A stretch of 64,000 nt of DNA, taken from assembly GCA_016234485.1 (NCBI GenBank), contig JACRBL010000040.1:124001-188000 (forward strand). The letters run 5' to 3'. The first letter of the stretch is position 1. Each line of letters opens with the position of its first letter. Made by a program: the position numbers and the translations under genes. Below the pieces are notes generated by a model, which saw only the letters and a program-made list of their open reading frames with translations, ran no database searches and had not been told where the DNA came from. This DNA is from Chloroflexota bacterium. GTDB taxonomy: Bacteria; Chloroflexota; Anaerolineae; Anaerolineales; Villigracilaceae. Shown piece by piece: positions 8,192-16,956 of the stretch.

Positions 8192-9175
8192 CGGCAACTG
8201 CAATGCCTCGCGGACTTCCTTCATCGTCTCTTCGGCGATGGCGCGAGCGCGTTTGGCTCCATCGTGCAACACATCCCACACCTGTTCGGGCTTGGATGCG
8301 ATCTCGGAGCGTTTGGCGCGGAAGGGTTCGAGATTCTTGTTCAGGTTGGCGGCGAAGCGCTTCTTGCAGTCCACGCAACCGAGGGCGGCGGTGCGGCAAT
8401 CTCGATTGATCATCTCCACCTCTTCGGCGGACGAGAAAATTTTGTGCATCGAAAACACGTTGCAAACATCGGGGTTGCCTGGGTCATTGCGGCGCAAACG
8501 CGCGGGGTCGGTGACCATCTGCATCACGCGCTTGCCCGTCTCTTCGGGCGTGGAGGCGAGTTCGATGTGGTTGTTCAGGCTCTTGCCCATTTTGTCTTTG
8601 CCGTCAATGCCCAGCACTTTCGGAATTTCGGTGTTCTTCATCTGCGGCTCGATCAGCGCCTTGGTTCCAAACCGATAATTGAACGAGCGCACGATCTCGC
8701 GCGCAAACTCGATGTGCGGCGCCTGATCCACGCCGACGGGGACGACATCCGATTTGTAGAGCACGATGTCGGCCGTCATCAAAACGGGGTAGCCCACCAA
8801 ACCGTAATTCACGTTATCGGGTTGCTGGCGCACTTTTTCTTTGAAGGTCGGCAGGTCGGTCAACTTGCCAAGCGGCGTCACCATCGAAAGCAGAAGGTGC
8901 AGTTCCGTCACCTGTGGCACCTGCGATTGAACGAACATGATCGTCTCCGCGGGGCGGATGCCTGCGGCCAGCCAATCCAGCGCCATTTCGTAGGTGTTCT
9001 GGCGCAGATCCTGCGTGGATTCCACCGTGGTCAACGCGTGCAGATCCACAATACAATAAACGCAATTGTAGTCATCCTGCAACGCGACATAATTCTTGAT
9101 CGCGCCCAGATAATTTCCCAAATGCTGGCGCCCGGTGGGACGCGCTCCCGAAAACACTCTTCCTTTTTTTGCCAT
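8189..9175 (-). CDS. trpS: Tryptophanyl-tRNA synthetase
   Basis: A 328-residue class I aminoacyl-tRNA synthetase that charges tRNA-Trp. The HIGH-type motif appears as TGRQHLGNY at residues 14-22 and the KMSKS-type motif as DKMGKSLNN near residue 195, both standard for bacterial TrpS. The start at ATG 9175 has GGAG six bases upstream; a GTG four codons earlier would include that site. The last codons lie inside a heptamer-repeat element, so the exact C-terminus (LQLP) may be set by the repeat. Confidence 0.95.
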   Translation of the reverse strand: MAKKGRVFSGARPTGRQHLGNYLGAIKNYVALQDDYNCVYCIVDLHALTTVESTQDLRQNTYEMALDWLAAGIRPAETIMFVQSQVPQVTELHLLLSMVTPLGKLTDLPTFKEKVRQQPDNVNYGLVGYPVLMTADIVLYKSDVVPVGVDQAPHIEFAREIVRSFNYRFGTKALIEPQMKNTEIPKVLGIDGKDKMGKSLNNHIELASTPEETGKRVMQMVTDPARLRRNDPGNPDVCNVFSMHKIFSSAEEVEMINRDCRTAALGCVDCKKRFAANLNKNLEPFRAKRSEIASKPEQVWDVLHDGAKRARAIAEETMKEVREALQLP

Positions 9176-9192
9176 TCGATTCTCCACGTAGT

Positions 9193-9208
9193 AACGACTT
9201 CAGTCGTT
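9193..9208. repeat. Short palindrome AACGACT-TC-AGTCGTT
   Basis: A perfect 7-bp inverted repeat overlaps the stop of the SelW-like gene. Similar GACTGAAGTC sequence recurs at 10682-10749, suggesting a dispersed short palindrome. It may act as a transcript-end hairpin. Confidence 0.5.
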
Positions 9209-9450
9209 TATTTTTCGATCATCTTGCGGACGAGATCCACCACTTCCCCTGGCTCGGCGTGACGTCCCAACTCCTTCTTCGAGAAAACCAGCGTGTCATT
9301 CACGCTGACCTCGAAGCGGCCTCCGCTCACGGGAAGGATCTCGAGCGATTGAATATCATGCTCGAACTCACGCACCAACTCGCCTGCCAGGCTCACGGCC
9401 CGTTCGGTGTAGTGTCAGACCGCGCAATATTGGATGGAAATTTTTATCAT
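9208..9450 (-). CDS. SelW-like (Rdx family) selenoprotein with in-frame UGA
   Basis: Read through one TGA, the frame gives an 80-residue thioredoxin-like Rdx protein: MIKISIQYCAV-U-HYTERAVSLAGEL. Cys9 and the TGA at codon 12 (9415-9417) form the CxxU redox motif characteristic of SelW/SelT/SelH proteins; non-seleno homologues have CxxC there. The ATG at 9450 has GGAGG six bases upstream, so translation clearly begins before the TGA. The rest (residues 13-80) continues as one coherent domain to a TAA, ending in the helix EPGEVVDLVRKMIEK. A small GC hairpin (9382-9392) with a GGC loop lies 26 bases after the UGA, within the usual distance for a bacterial SECIS, but it is short. The role is presumed thiol redox. 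A sequencing error changing TGC to TGA is the main alternative. Confidence 0.8.
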
Positions 9451-9564
9451 GGCGTTCCTCCGCAAGGTTTGTAAGAAAATTATAACACGCGGCGTTTGAG
9501 TCTTGCAGTTGCCCACTGGCCGCGCTATAATCCCGCCCACTGAAAGAGAAAGAGGTAAAAAGAA

Positions 9565-9861
9565 ATGCCCGTTTATGCCTATCGTTGCGAATCGTGTGGA
9601 GTGCAATTCGAAAAACATCAATCCTTCCACGATGCCCCGCTCAAAGTCTGCCCCGAGTGCAGGAAGAAATCGCTCAGGAAAGTGATCGCCCCTGTGGGAA
9701 TCGTATTCAAGGGATCAGGCTTCTACGCCACCGACCACAAATCCCCCTCGGGACAGGTCTCGCACAAATCCAAAAAGGACAAGGAGGCTCCTGCCGCCGA
9801 GTCCAAAACTGAAACAGCGGAAAAGGAATCCAAGCCCGCGTCAAAGGACGGCGCGGAATAG
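9565..9861 (+). CDS. FmdB-type zinc-ribbon protein
   Basis: A 98-residue protein with an N-terminal zinc ribbon: MPVYAYRCESCG (Cys8, Cys11) and CPECRKK supply two CxxC pairs, followed by the family's 'LRKVIAPVGIVFKGSGFYATDH' strand. Residues 65-98 are a lysine/glutamate-rich disordered tail. Members are regulatory or hypothetical proteins; the name comes from a formamide/methanol dehydrogenase operon and does not define the role here. It has its own terminator just downstream. Confidence 0.88.
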   Translation: MPVYAYRCESCGVQFEKHQSFHDAPLKVCPECRKKSLRKVIAPVGIVFKGSGFYATDHKSPSGQVSHKSKKDKEAPAAESKTETAEKESKPASKDGAE

Positions 9862-9869
9862 CCGATAAA

Positions 9870-9897
9870 GCGACGCCCTTTACGGCGTCGCATTTTT
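9870..9897 (+). terminator. Rho-independent terminator after the FmdB-type gene
   Basis: GCGACGCC and GGCGTCGC pair around CTTTAC, followed by ATTTTT. Confidence 0.85.
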
Positions 9898-9925
9898 AAT
9901 TTGCCACAGAGAAAGGATCACGCTC

Positions 9926-10672
9926 ATGTCCATGGACGATATTTTGAAGGTACTGGTTGATTCCTGCAAGCAACAACCCTCCGCATCCCAGGGCGCGGAC
10001 CCGATGACCGAATTGATCGGCGGACTGCTAGGCGGCATTGGACAGACCTCAGGCGGACAATCATCCGATCCAATGGCAGGGATGCTTGGCAACCTGCTCG
10101 GCGGCGGAAGCGCTCCCTCGGGCGGATCCGCTTCACAGTCCGACGGGATGAGCGAGGCGCTGGGAAATCTGCTCGGCGGGCAGTCATCCAGCGGAGGTCA
10201 GCAGTCGGGACTCGGCGGCATGATGAGCTTGCTCGAGATGTTCACAGGCGCGGGCGGCGGCCAGTCTGCGCTGACGGGCAATCCGCTGGGTGGGTTGCTC
10301 CAGCCGCTGGTGAAGCCACTGGCAGAGAAGTTGAATATCTCGCCTGAGATCGCCACGGTGGTGATCTCGTTCGTGTTGCAGAAATTGCTGGCGCATCACC
10401 CCACCTCGGGACGCGACTCGACCCAATTCAACATTGACGACCTGTTCAACCAGTTGGGCTCGGGAAAATTTGACCCGACCACCCTCAAGAACAGCGGCAT
10501 GGCTGACGAACTCGCCAGCGTCACCGGCATGGACAAGGCGCAGGCGCGCAAGAGTTTGAACACCGCCTTCGCCATGGTCGGCCGGCGCGCGCTAAAAGCT
10601 TCGGCCAAGCCCGCGGGAGGAAGCCTGCGCGGCGCGGCGTCTTCGGGAAATCCGCAGATTTCGCGGGAATAA
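9926..10672 (+). CDS. Glycine/serine-rich protein with a DUF937/YidB-like pattern, unknown function
   Basis: A 248-residue low-complexity protein. Residues 25-115 consist of repeated 'GGLLGG', 'GNLLGG' and 'SGGQSS' units. Residues 130-160 form a hydrophobic helix pair (LLQPLVKPLAEKLNISPEIATVVISFVLQKLL). The C-terminal 90 residues are helical (DDLFNQLGSG, GMDKAQARKSLNTAFAMVG). The mixture of GG-L-GG repeats and a helical C-terminal half recalls the DUF937/YidB group, whose function is not established. There is no signal peptide. AGGA lies eight bases before the first ATG. Confidence 0.7.
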   Translation: MSMDDILKVLVDSCKQQPSASQGADPMTELIGGLLGGIGQTSGGQSSDPMAGMLGNLLGGGSAPSGGSASQSDGMSEALGNLLGGQSSSGGQQSGLGGMMSLLEMFTGAGGGQSALTGNPLGGLLQPLVKPLAEKLNISPEIATVVISFVLQKLLAHHPTSGRDSTQFNIDDLFNQLGSGKFDPTTLKNSGMADELASVTGMDKAQARKSLNTAFAMVGRRALKASAKPAGGSLRGAASSGNPQISRE

Positions 10673-10681
10673 TTTAGCCCG

Positions 10682-10749
10682 TGTAGTGGCGATTTCACGA
10701 AACGCTCTAACAGGGTCAATCACAGGAACGACTGAAGTCATCGCTACAT
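10682..10749. repeat. Imperfect inverted repeat (TGTAG...TGAAGTCATCGCTACA)
   Basis: Partly complementary arms at 10682-10697 and 10734-10749. The right arm shares GACTGAAGTC with the palindrome at 9193-9208. Confidence 0.4.
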
Positions 10750-10760
10750 GGATGGGAATC

Positions 10761-10792
10761 AAAAACTGCGCCTTTGTGGGCGCAGTTTTTTT
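10761..10792 (-). terminator. Terminator of tRNA-Asn (probably bidirectional)
   Basis: AAAAACTGCGCC pairs with GGCGCAGTTTTT around TTTGTG. On the minus strand it follows the tRNA CCA end within a few bases; on the plus strand it could end the 9926 transcript. Confidence 0.75.
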
Positions 10793-10794
10793 GC

Positions 10795-10870
10795 TGGCTC
10801 CTCGCAGAGGACTTGAACCTCTAACCTAGCGGTTAACAGCCGCTCGCTCTGCCGATTGAGCTAGCGAGGA
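10795..10870 (-). tRNA. tRNA-Asn (GTT)
   Basis: The minus strand folds as a complete 76-base tRNA with acceptor TCCTCGC/GCGAGGA, D-stem GCTC/GAGC, anticodon stem AGCGG/CCGCT with loop CTGTTAA (anticodon GTT), and T-stem AGAGG/CCTCT with loop TTCAAGT. The discriminator is G and CCA is encoded (10795-10797). Confidence 0.97.
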
Positions 10871-10917
10871 ATGCGGCGGGATTATATAAGCAAGGTTAGG
10901 ATGTGTCAAGCGGTTTT

Positions 10918-10957
10918 TGAAAAGAATTCCGAAGTCTTGTGGACTTCGGAATTCTCA
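10918..10957 (-). terminator. Terminator of glpX
   Basis: On the minus strand AGAATTCCGAAGTC and GACTTCGGAATTCT pair around CACAA, followed by TTTTC, four bases after the glpX stop. Confidence 0.75.
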
Positions 10958-10960
10958 ACT

Positions 10961-11947
10961 TTAATACTTGATCGCGCTCAACAAATGCAATTTATCTATG
11001 TGATGGCGCGCTTTGATCTGGCGGACGGTTCCCGTCAGCCCGCGGACGACGAGGCTGTCGCTGGTGGCGCCGTCGCCGTAGTAGCGCACACCTTGCAGGA
11101 GTTCGCCGTCGGTGATGCCCGTCGCGGCGAAGAAGACATCCTCCGAGGAGACCAGGTCGTCCATCGTCAGAATTTTTCCGAAGTCATAGCCCATATCACG
11201 GCCGCGGCGCATTTCGTTTTCATCGCGGGCGTAGAGTTTGCCCTGAATCTCGCCGCCCATGGCGCGCAACGCGCAGGCGGTGATCACGCCTTCGGGAGTG
11301 CCGCCCACGCCAAGCAACACGTCCACGCCTGTTTCGGGCATGGCGGTCATCAGGGCCGCGGCCACGTCGCCATCGGGAATCTGGCGGATGCGCGCGCCCG
11401 CCTTGCGGATTTCGGCGATCATGTCCAGGTGGCGGTCGCGATCCAGGATGATGGTGGTGAGGTCTTCGATAGATTTCCCTTTGGCTTTGGCGATGGCCTT
11501 GAGATTCTCGGTGATGGATTTTTCAATATTGATCCGCCCCTTCGCTTCGGGGCCGACCGCGATCTTGTTCATGTAGACGAACGGCCCGGGGTTGAACATG
11601 GCGCCGCGCGGGGCCAACGCCACCACCGCCAGCGAGTTGGCACGGCCAAACGCCAGCGGACGCGTCCCGTCAATGGGGTCCACCGCCACGTCCAGTTCAG
11701 GGAGCGAACCGTTGCCCACGCGTTCGCCGTTGTAGAGCATCGGGGCGTTGTCCTTCTCCCCCTCGCCAATGACGATGACGCCGTCCATTTCGACGGATCG
11801 CAAAACCAGGCGCATCGCCTCGACCGCGGCGTGGTCGGCGGCTTCCTTGTCGCCGCGGCCCATGAAACGTCCCGCGGCGAGCGCGGCGGCTTCGGTGACG
11901 CGTACGAGTTCAAGCGCCAGGTTGCGGGTGGGAATGTTATCCAGCAT
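10961..11947 (-). CDS. glpX: Class II fructose-1,6-bisphosphatase
   Basis: A 328-residue GlpX-type phosphatase that removes the 1-phosphate of fructose 1,6-bisphosphate in gluconeogenesis. The lithium-sensitive phosphatase motif DPIDGTRPLAFG (metal-binding Asp residues) is at about residue 85-96. Upstream, GRGDKEAADHAAVEAMR is the usual GlpX N-terminal metal-site segment. The start at ATG 11947 gives the family N-terminus (MLDNIPTRNLALELVRVTEAAALAAGR) and has GGAG nine bases before it; the frame extends 26 codons upstream without support. It is the last gene of the uppS-cdsA-glpX run. Confidence 0.95.
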   Translation of the reverse strand: MLDNIPTRNLALELVRVTEAAALAAGRFMGRGDKEAADHAAVEAMRLVLRSVEMDGVIVIGEGEKDNAPMLYNGERVGNGSLPELDVAVDPIDGTRPLAFGRANSLAVVALAPRGAMFNPGPFVYMNKIAVGPEAKGRINIEKSITENLKAIAKAKGKSIEDLTTIILDRDRHLDMIAEIRKAGARIRQIPDGDVAAALMTAMPETGVDVLLGVGGTPEGVITACALRAMGGEIQGKLYARDENEMRRGRDMGYDFGKILTMDDLVSSEDVFFAATGITDGELLQGVRYYGDGATSDSLVVRGLTGTVRQIKARHHIDKLHLLSAIKY

Positions 11948-11970
11948 GATAAATTGCTCCAGAAAAATGA

Positions 11971-12804
11971 CTACAGAAAAAACCAGCGGATCCAATACAC
12001 GCCAATGACGGCCGCCCAAATCCACGAGTCGATGCGGTCAAACGCGCCGCCGTGACCAGGGATGAGGTGACTGGAATCCTTGATTCCGCCCTGTCGTTTG
12101 AAGAGGCTTTCGCCGAGATCGCCGAGCGTGGTGATGACGCTGAGGACAAAGCCGAGCAAGATGCCGTCCCAAACGCTAATGGTGAGCGGCCCCAAGAGGG
12201 ATTGCCCGAACAGCGTGGTGTTCACGTTATAGGCCCAGGCGAAGAATGCGCCGAACAACGTGCCAGTGAACACGCCCGCGAAATACCCCTCCCACGATTT
12301 TTTGGGGCTGAGACGCGGCGCGAGTTTGTGTTTGCCGTAGGCCACGCCGAGGGTGTATGCGCCCGTGTCCGCGGCCCAGACGATGGGCAGGACGAGCATC
12401 AGCCACCAGCCACCGTTCGGCAGGGAGCGCAGGTCGTTGAGATACGCGCCGACCCAGCCGAGGTAGACCAGCCCACCCACGGTGACCGCGAAATCGAGCG
12501 CGGCCCCATCCCGTCCGCGTTCGTACGCGTAAAGGTGGACGGTTAGCGCGATCAACACCAGGAAGGTCAACGTCGCATCGGCCCATTCGGGACGGAAGGC
12601 GCGCGTGAGCAGAATCAAAATTGTCCCGCCGACCGTCACCCAGATGGAGGGTTGTTGATTGACGGCGCGGAACATCTGCACGTATTCGTACGACGCGACC
12701 ACAATGAAAAAACTGATGAGCAGAAAAAACCAAACGCCCCCCAACACAACCGCAGGCATGGCAACGAACAACAACGATAAGGCAGTGACGGTACGTTTAG
12801 CCAT
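11971..12804 (-). CDS. cdsA: Phosphatidate cytidylyltransferase (CDP-diglyceride synthase)
   Basis: A 277-residue membrane enzyme that makes CDP-diacylglycerol from phosphatidic acid and CTP for phospholipid synthesis. About seven hydrophobic helices are visible. The C-terminal CdsA signature is present as SLFKRQGGIKDSSHLIPGHGGAFDRIDS, with the conserved KD, PGHGG and DR-D residues. The start at ATG 12804 is inside the end of uppS (8-base overlap ATGGCTAA), so translation is coupled. Confidence 0.93.
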   Translation of the reverse strand: MAKRTVTALSLLFVAMPAVVLGGVWFFLLISFFIVVASYEYVQMFRAVNQQPSIWVTVGGTILILLTRAFRPEWADATLTFLVLIALTVHLYAYERGRDGAALDFAVTVGGLVYLGWVGAYLNDLRSLPNGGWWLMLVLPIVWAADTGAYTLGVAYGKHKLAPRLSPKKSWEGYFAGVFTGTLFGAFFAWAYNVNTTLFGQSLLGPLTISVWDGILLGFVLSVITTLGDLGESLFKRQGGIKDSSHLIPGHGGAFDRIDSWIWAAVIGVYWIRWFFL

Positions 12805-13546
12805 TGCGCGCTCTGTTGGCAACCGCCTCCGATATGCCGCCAAAGCGACGGTCGCGCTGGGCAAAGGTCTCCAGCGCGCGGCGGTATTCCTCCTTGTCGA
12901 AATCAGGCCAGTAGGTGGGCGTGATATACCACTCGGAATAGGCGGCCTGCCAGATCAGGAAATTGCTGACACGCAACTCACCCGAAGTGCGGATGATGAG
13001 ATCGGGGTCTGGCACGCCCGCAGTATAGAGATACCTGCCCACCATTTCGTCGGACACGTCTTCCGCAGGCACGCCGTCTCGGATGATGCGCTGGATGGCC
13101 TGCACGATCTCGTCGCGCCCGCCATAATTGAAGGCGATGTTCAACGTCAGGCGCGTGTTGTGTTTCGTCATGTCCACCGCGTCCAAGACCTTTTCCTGCA
13201 AGGACGGCGCGAGACGTTCCAGCCGACCGATGTGGCGGAGCTGGACTCCCTCCTTGTCCAGTTCGCTTAACTCGCGGTCTATCACATCTTCCAAAATTCG
13301 CATCAAGCCCTGGACCTCTTCGGGGGGGCGGCCCCAATTTTCGGTGGAGAAAGCGTAGATGGTCAGGTATGGAATCCCAAACTCCACGGTCGAGCGGATG
13401 ACGCGGCGCAGGTTCTCGGTGCCCGCTTTGTGTCCCGCGAGGCGCGGCAAGCCGCGTGAAAGCGCCCAACGTCCGTTGCCATCCATGATGATGGCGACGT
13501 GTTGGGGAATTTTCTCGAGCGGAAGGGCGACAGGTTGGTCGGTCAT
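12797..13546 (-). CDS. uppS: Isoprenyl transferase (undecaprenyl diphosphate synthase type)
   Basis: A 249-residue cis-prenyltransferase making the C55 lipid carrier for cell-wall synthesis. The active-site loop IIMDGNGRWA (catalytic Asp) is at residues 19-28, followed by the GHKAGTENLRR segment. The C-terminal substrate-binding RTSGELRVSNFLIWQAAYSEW region is complete. The gene is nine bases from frr and overlaps cdsA. It uses isopentenyl diphosphate, the end product of the mevalonate route whose early genes lie at 22-29 kb. Confidence 0.96.
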   Translation of the reverse strand: MTDQPVALPLEKIPQHVAIIMDGNGRWALSRGLPRLAGHKAGTENLRRVIRSTVEFGIPYLTIYAFSTENWGRPPEEVQGLMRILEDVIDRELSELDKEGVQLRHIGRLERLAPSLQEKVLDAVDMTKHNTRLTLNIAFNYGGRDEIVQAIQRIIRDGVPAEDVSDEMVGRYLYTAGVPDPDLIIRTSGELRVSNFLIWQAAYSEWYITPTYWPDFDKEEYRRALETFAQRDRRFGGISEAVANRARNG

Positions 13547-13555
13547 GGGACGCGA

Positions 13556-14125
13556 CTACACTTCCATGATCTCTTTTTCTTTGGCCTGTCCGTGCTTGTT
13601 GATATCCTCCACAAAGCGATCGGTCAGTTTTTGCAGTTGGTCTTCGCCGCGTTTGAGTTCATCCTCGGTGATGAGTTTTTCCTTCTCAAAGTCGCGCATG
13701 TCGTTATGCACGTCGCGGCGGATATTGCGGATGGCGACGCGGGCCTCTTCCAGGCGCGTGTGAGTGTGCTTCACCAGGTCGCGGCGGCGCTGTTCGGTGA
13801 GGGGCGGCAGGTTGAGGTGGATGTTCTTCCCGTCGTTGTTGGGAGTCAGCCCCAGGTCCGAGGCCAGAATCGCCTTCTCGATGGTCTTCATCGTGGACGG
13901 GTCGAAGGGTTTGATCATCAACGAGCGCGGCTCAGGGACGGAAATGGTCGCGAGTTGGATGAGGGGCGTGGGCGTATCGAAATAGTCCACCATCAAACGC
14001 TCCACGAGCGAGGGGCTGGCGCGTCCCGTGCGGACGGTGGATAAATCCTGCTCCAGCGCATGGATGGCTCCGTGCATACGGGCTTCCGCGTCTTTCAACA
14101 TGTCTTTTATGGTATCGTCGCTCAC
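13556..14125 (-). CDS. frr: Ribosome recycling factor
   Basis: A 189-residue protein that, with EF-G, splits post-termination ribosomes. The N-terminal DAEARMHGAIHALEQDLSTVRTGRASPSLVERL and the C-terminal DFEKEKLITEDELKRGEDQLQKLTDRF helices are the standard RRF three-helix bundle. It lies between pyrH and uppS. A 204-base gap containing a hairpin separates it from pyrH. Confidence 0.97.
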   Translation of the reverse strand: MSDDTIKDMLKDAEARMHGAIHALEQDLSTVRTGRASPSLVERLMVDYFDTPTPLIQLATISVPEPRSLMIKPFDPSTMKTIEKAILASDLGLTPNNDGKNIHLNLPPLTEQRRRDLVKHTHTRLEEARVAIRNIRRDVHNDMRDFEKEKLITEDELKRGEDQLQKLTDRFVEDINKHGQAKEKEIMEV

Positions 14126-14231
14126 CGTTGCCTCCAGGAAATTTGTTCTTCATAAGGATACCCTAAAACCTAAAAAAATGCCACAGATTGACGAATCAAG
14201 AGAGGAATCGGAGAGGAGATGAGAGGGAGAG

Positions 14232-14329
14232 AGAGTAGAGAACAGAGAGCAGTAGGCGGAAGGCAGAAAGCAAAAAGCAGAGAACAGTCCGTGACTATTC
14301 TCTGCTTTCTAATCCTCTATTCTCTTTCT

Positions 14330-14330
<1 letters not shown>
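14232..14330 (-). repeat. Heptamer-repeat hairpin between pyrH and frr, also a probable pyrH terminator
   Basis: The left arm reads in seven-base units (AGAGTAG, AGAACAG, AGAGCAG, TAGGCGG, AAGGCAG, AAAGCAA, AAAGCAG). The right arm is largely complementary (TTCTCTGCTTTC, CTATTCT, CTTTCTT). The inner 11-bp stem is perfect (14274-14284 with 14298-14308). Read on the minus strand it is followed by a T-run, so it can end the pyrH transcript. Confidence 0.7.
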
Positions 14331-15160
<830 letters not shown>

Positions 15161-15165
15161 AAAAA

Positions 15166-15771
15166 CTATTCGCCCAATTTCTCGCCCAGCTCCCAACGCT
15201 GGAAGCGGCGAATGATAACGTTCTCGCCAATGGCGGCGATGTTCTGCATGATCAACGCCTCCACCTTAACCGACTCGTCACGGATGTAAGCCTGGCGAAG
15301 CAAAACGACCTCGTCCTTAAACTTCTCCAAGCGTCCCGCCACGATCTTCTCGGCCACGGCCTCGGGCTTGCCCTCTTCCTTCGTGCGCGCCCGCGCGATC
15401 TCGGCCTCGTGATCCAACACGGCCTGCGGAATTTCATCCTCGCGCACATACTTCGGCGCGGCGGCCGCGATCTGCAACGCGATCTCGTGCGCCAAACTGC
15501 GGAATTGCTCCGAGCGCGCCACGAAATCGGTTTCGCAGTTCACTTCCACCATCACGCCCACGCGGCCCCCGCCGTGCGAATACAGTTCCACCGCGCCGTT
15601 CGACGCGTCGCGGTCGGCGCGCTTGGCTGCCGTCGCCATGCCCTTCTCGCGCAGAAAATCCACGGCCTTCTGATAATCGCCGCCCGCTTCCTGAAGCGCC
15701 TTGCGGCAATCCAACATGCCTGCGCCCGTCGCCGCGCGCAGTTCCTTGATCATCTCAGTTGTAATTTCCAT
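15166..15771 (-). CDS. tsf: Translation elongation factor Ts
   Basis: A 201-residue nucleotide-exchange factor for EF-Tu. The N-terminal UBA-like domain (EMIKELRAATGAGMLDCRKALQEAGGDYQKAVDFLREKG) and the conserved core VNCETDFVARSEQF are visible. It is of the short type, lacking the second dimerisation subdomain of the E. coli protein. The start at ATG 15771 has GAGGAAAG upstream. It follows rpsB by 28 bases, forming the classical rpsB-tsf operon. Confidence 0.96.
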   Translation of the reverse strand: MEITTEMIKELRAATGAGMLDCRKALQEAGGDYQKAVDFLREKGMATAAKRADRDASNGAVELYSHGGGRVGVMVEVNCETDFVARSEQFRSLAHEIALQIAAAAPKYVREDEIPQAVLDHEAEIARARTKEEGKPEAVAEKIVAGRLEKFKDEVVLLRQAYIRDESVKVEALIMQNIAAIGENVIIRRFQRWELGEKLGE

Positions 15772-15799
15772 TGCAAACTTTCCTCGATATGACTTGACT

Positions 15800-16747
15800 T
15801 TACTCAGCCGGCGCGGACTCTTCCGCCGCGCTCGCAACATCCTTGACCTCGGGCTGGGGCGCGGGGGCTTCGGCCTTTTCATCGGGCTTGCGCGTGACGT
15901 TCAACTTCGCCAGCGTAGATTCGCCCAACAGGGAGCCTTCACCCACCTCGTCCACATCCGCGGCTTCCACAACCTTCTTCGGTTTGCGGGCGCCGCGCGC
16001 AGGCCTGGCCTCAGCGGACCGTTCCGCGGTAGCGGCGGCGGCTTCGGCAGGTTCTTCTTCCTTGCGCATGGCCTTGCCTTCGAGGACAGCGTCAGCCATG
16101 CGAGCCACCAGTAATTTGATGGCGCGGATGGCGTCGTCGTTCGAGGGGATGACGTAATCAATATCCTGCGGATTGCAGTTCGTATCCACCAGCGCAACCA
16201 TCGGAATTTTCAACAGGTTGGCTTCGCGCACCGCCGCGACTTCGCGACCCACGTCCACAAGGAAGAGCAGGTCGGGCAGGCGCTTCATGTTGCGAACGCC
16301 TTCAAGACGGGTGAGCAGGCGGTCAATTTCGCGTCCAATCAACAGGCCTTCTTTTTTAGTGAGGCGGTTGATCTCGCCCGTCTCGCGCAACTTCTCGAGA
16401 CGATTCAATTCCTGGATACGGGCGTGCATGGTGGACCAGTTCGTGAGCATACCGCCCAGCCAGCGCTCCGTCACGTAGGGCATGCCCGCGCGGACAGCCT
16501 CTTCCTTGACGGTTTCCTGCGCCTGGCGCTTGGTGCCGACGAACAGGACAGTTCCGCCGTTCGCGACAGAATCGCGAATGACGTTGAAGGCCTGGTTCAA
16601 CAACTTGACGGTCTGTTGCAGGTCAATAATATGGATGCCGTTACGCTCCGTGAAGATGTACGGCTTCATGCGGGGGTCCCACTTGTTGGTACGGTGTCCG
16701 AAGTGGACGCCGCTCTCAAGCAGGGCTTTCATAGATACTGCGGCCAT
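15800..16747 (-). CDS. rpsB: Small ribosomal subunit protein uS2 with C-terminal extension
   Basis: The first 225 residues are a standard uS2 (MAAVSMKALLESGVHFGHRTNKWDPRMKPYIFTERNGIHIIDLQQT, ERWLGGMLTNWSTM, ALVDTNCNPQDIDYVIPSNDDAIRAIKLL). Residues about 230-315 form a low-complexity, Ala/Glu/Lys/Pro-rich extension (EEPAEAAAATAERS, RPARGARKPKKVVEA, EAPAPQPEVKD), making the 315-residue protein longer than the usual 230-260. Such tails occur in some lineages and are probably disordered at the ribosome surface. It heads the rpsB-tsf operon. Confidence 0.96.
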   Translation of the reverse strand: MAAVSMKALLESGVHFGHRTNKWDPRMKPYIFTERNGIHIIDLQQTVKLLNQAFNVIRDSVANGGTVLFVGTKRQAQETVKEEAVRAGMPYVTERWLGGMLTNWSTMHARIQELNRLEKLRETGEINRLTKKEGLLIGREIDRLLTRLEGVRNMKRLPDLLFLVDVGREVAAVREANLLKIPMVALVDTNCNPQDIDYVIPSNDDAIRAIKLLVARMADAVLEGKAMRKEEEPAEAAAATAERSAEARPARGARKPKKVVEAADVDEVGEGSLLGESTLAKLNVTRKPDEKAEAPAPQPEVKDVASAAEESAPAE

Positions 16748-16920
16748 GGGAAATTGTCTCCTTGCGTTTGGCCTCCGCTTGCATCATCCCCGCCAGCGAC
16801 CGCGTCCATTCGGTCCGCGGCACGCGCTGGAAGGTCCGCAAGCGTGCGAGATTGGGCATATGTTGCCTGCCCTGGCAAAATGCGCTTCCGTCTATTTTTG
16901 CCGGAAGCGGCGGGATTATA
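16748..16920 (-). promoter_or_regulatory. Promoter and structured leader of rpsB-tsf
   Basis: On the minus strand TATAAT is at 16920-16915, leaving a leader of about 160 bases before the rpsB ATG. Near its 5' end CGCTTCCG and CGGAAGCG (within 16883-16909) form a perfect 8-bp stem. A long structured leader is expected for autoregulation by uS2, but I cannot match it to a known S2-leader class by eye. No convincing -35 box was found. Confidence 0.5.
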
Positions 16921-16956
16921 ACACAGAAAAATTCAGGGCTTGGAAAACGCGCGGGG

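Noticed and set aside
10871-12055. 394-codon plus-strand frame over glpX
   Set aside because: It is the mirror frame of the fructose bisphosphatase gene, crosses its terminator and has no SD or domain.
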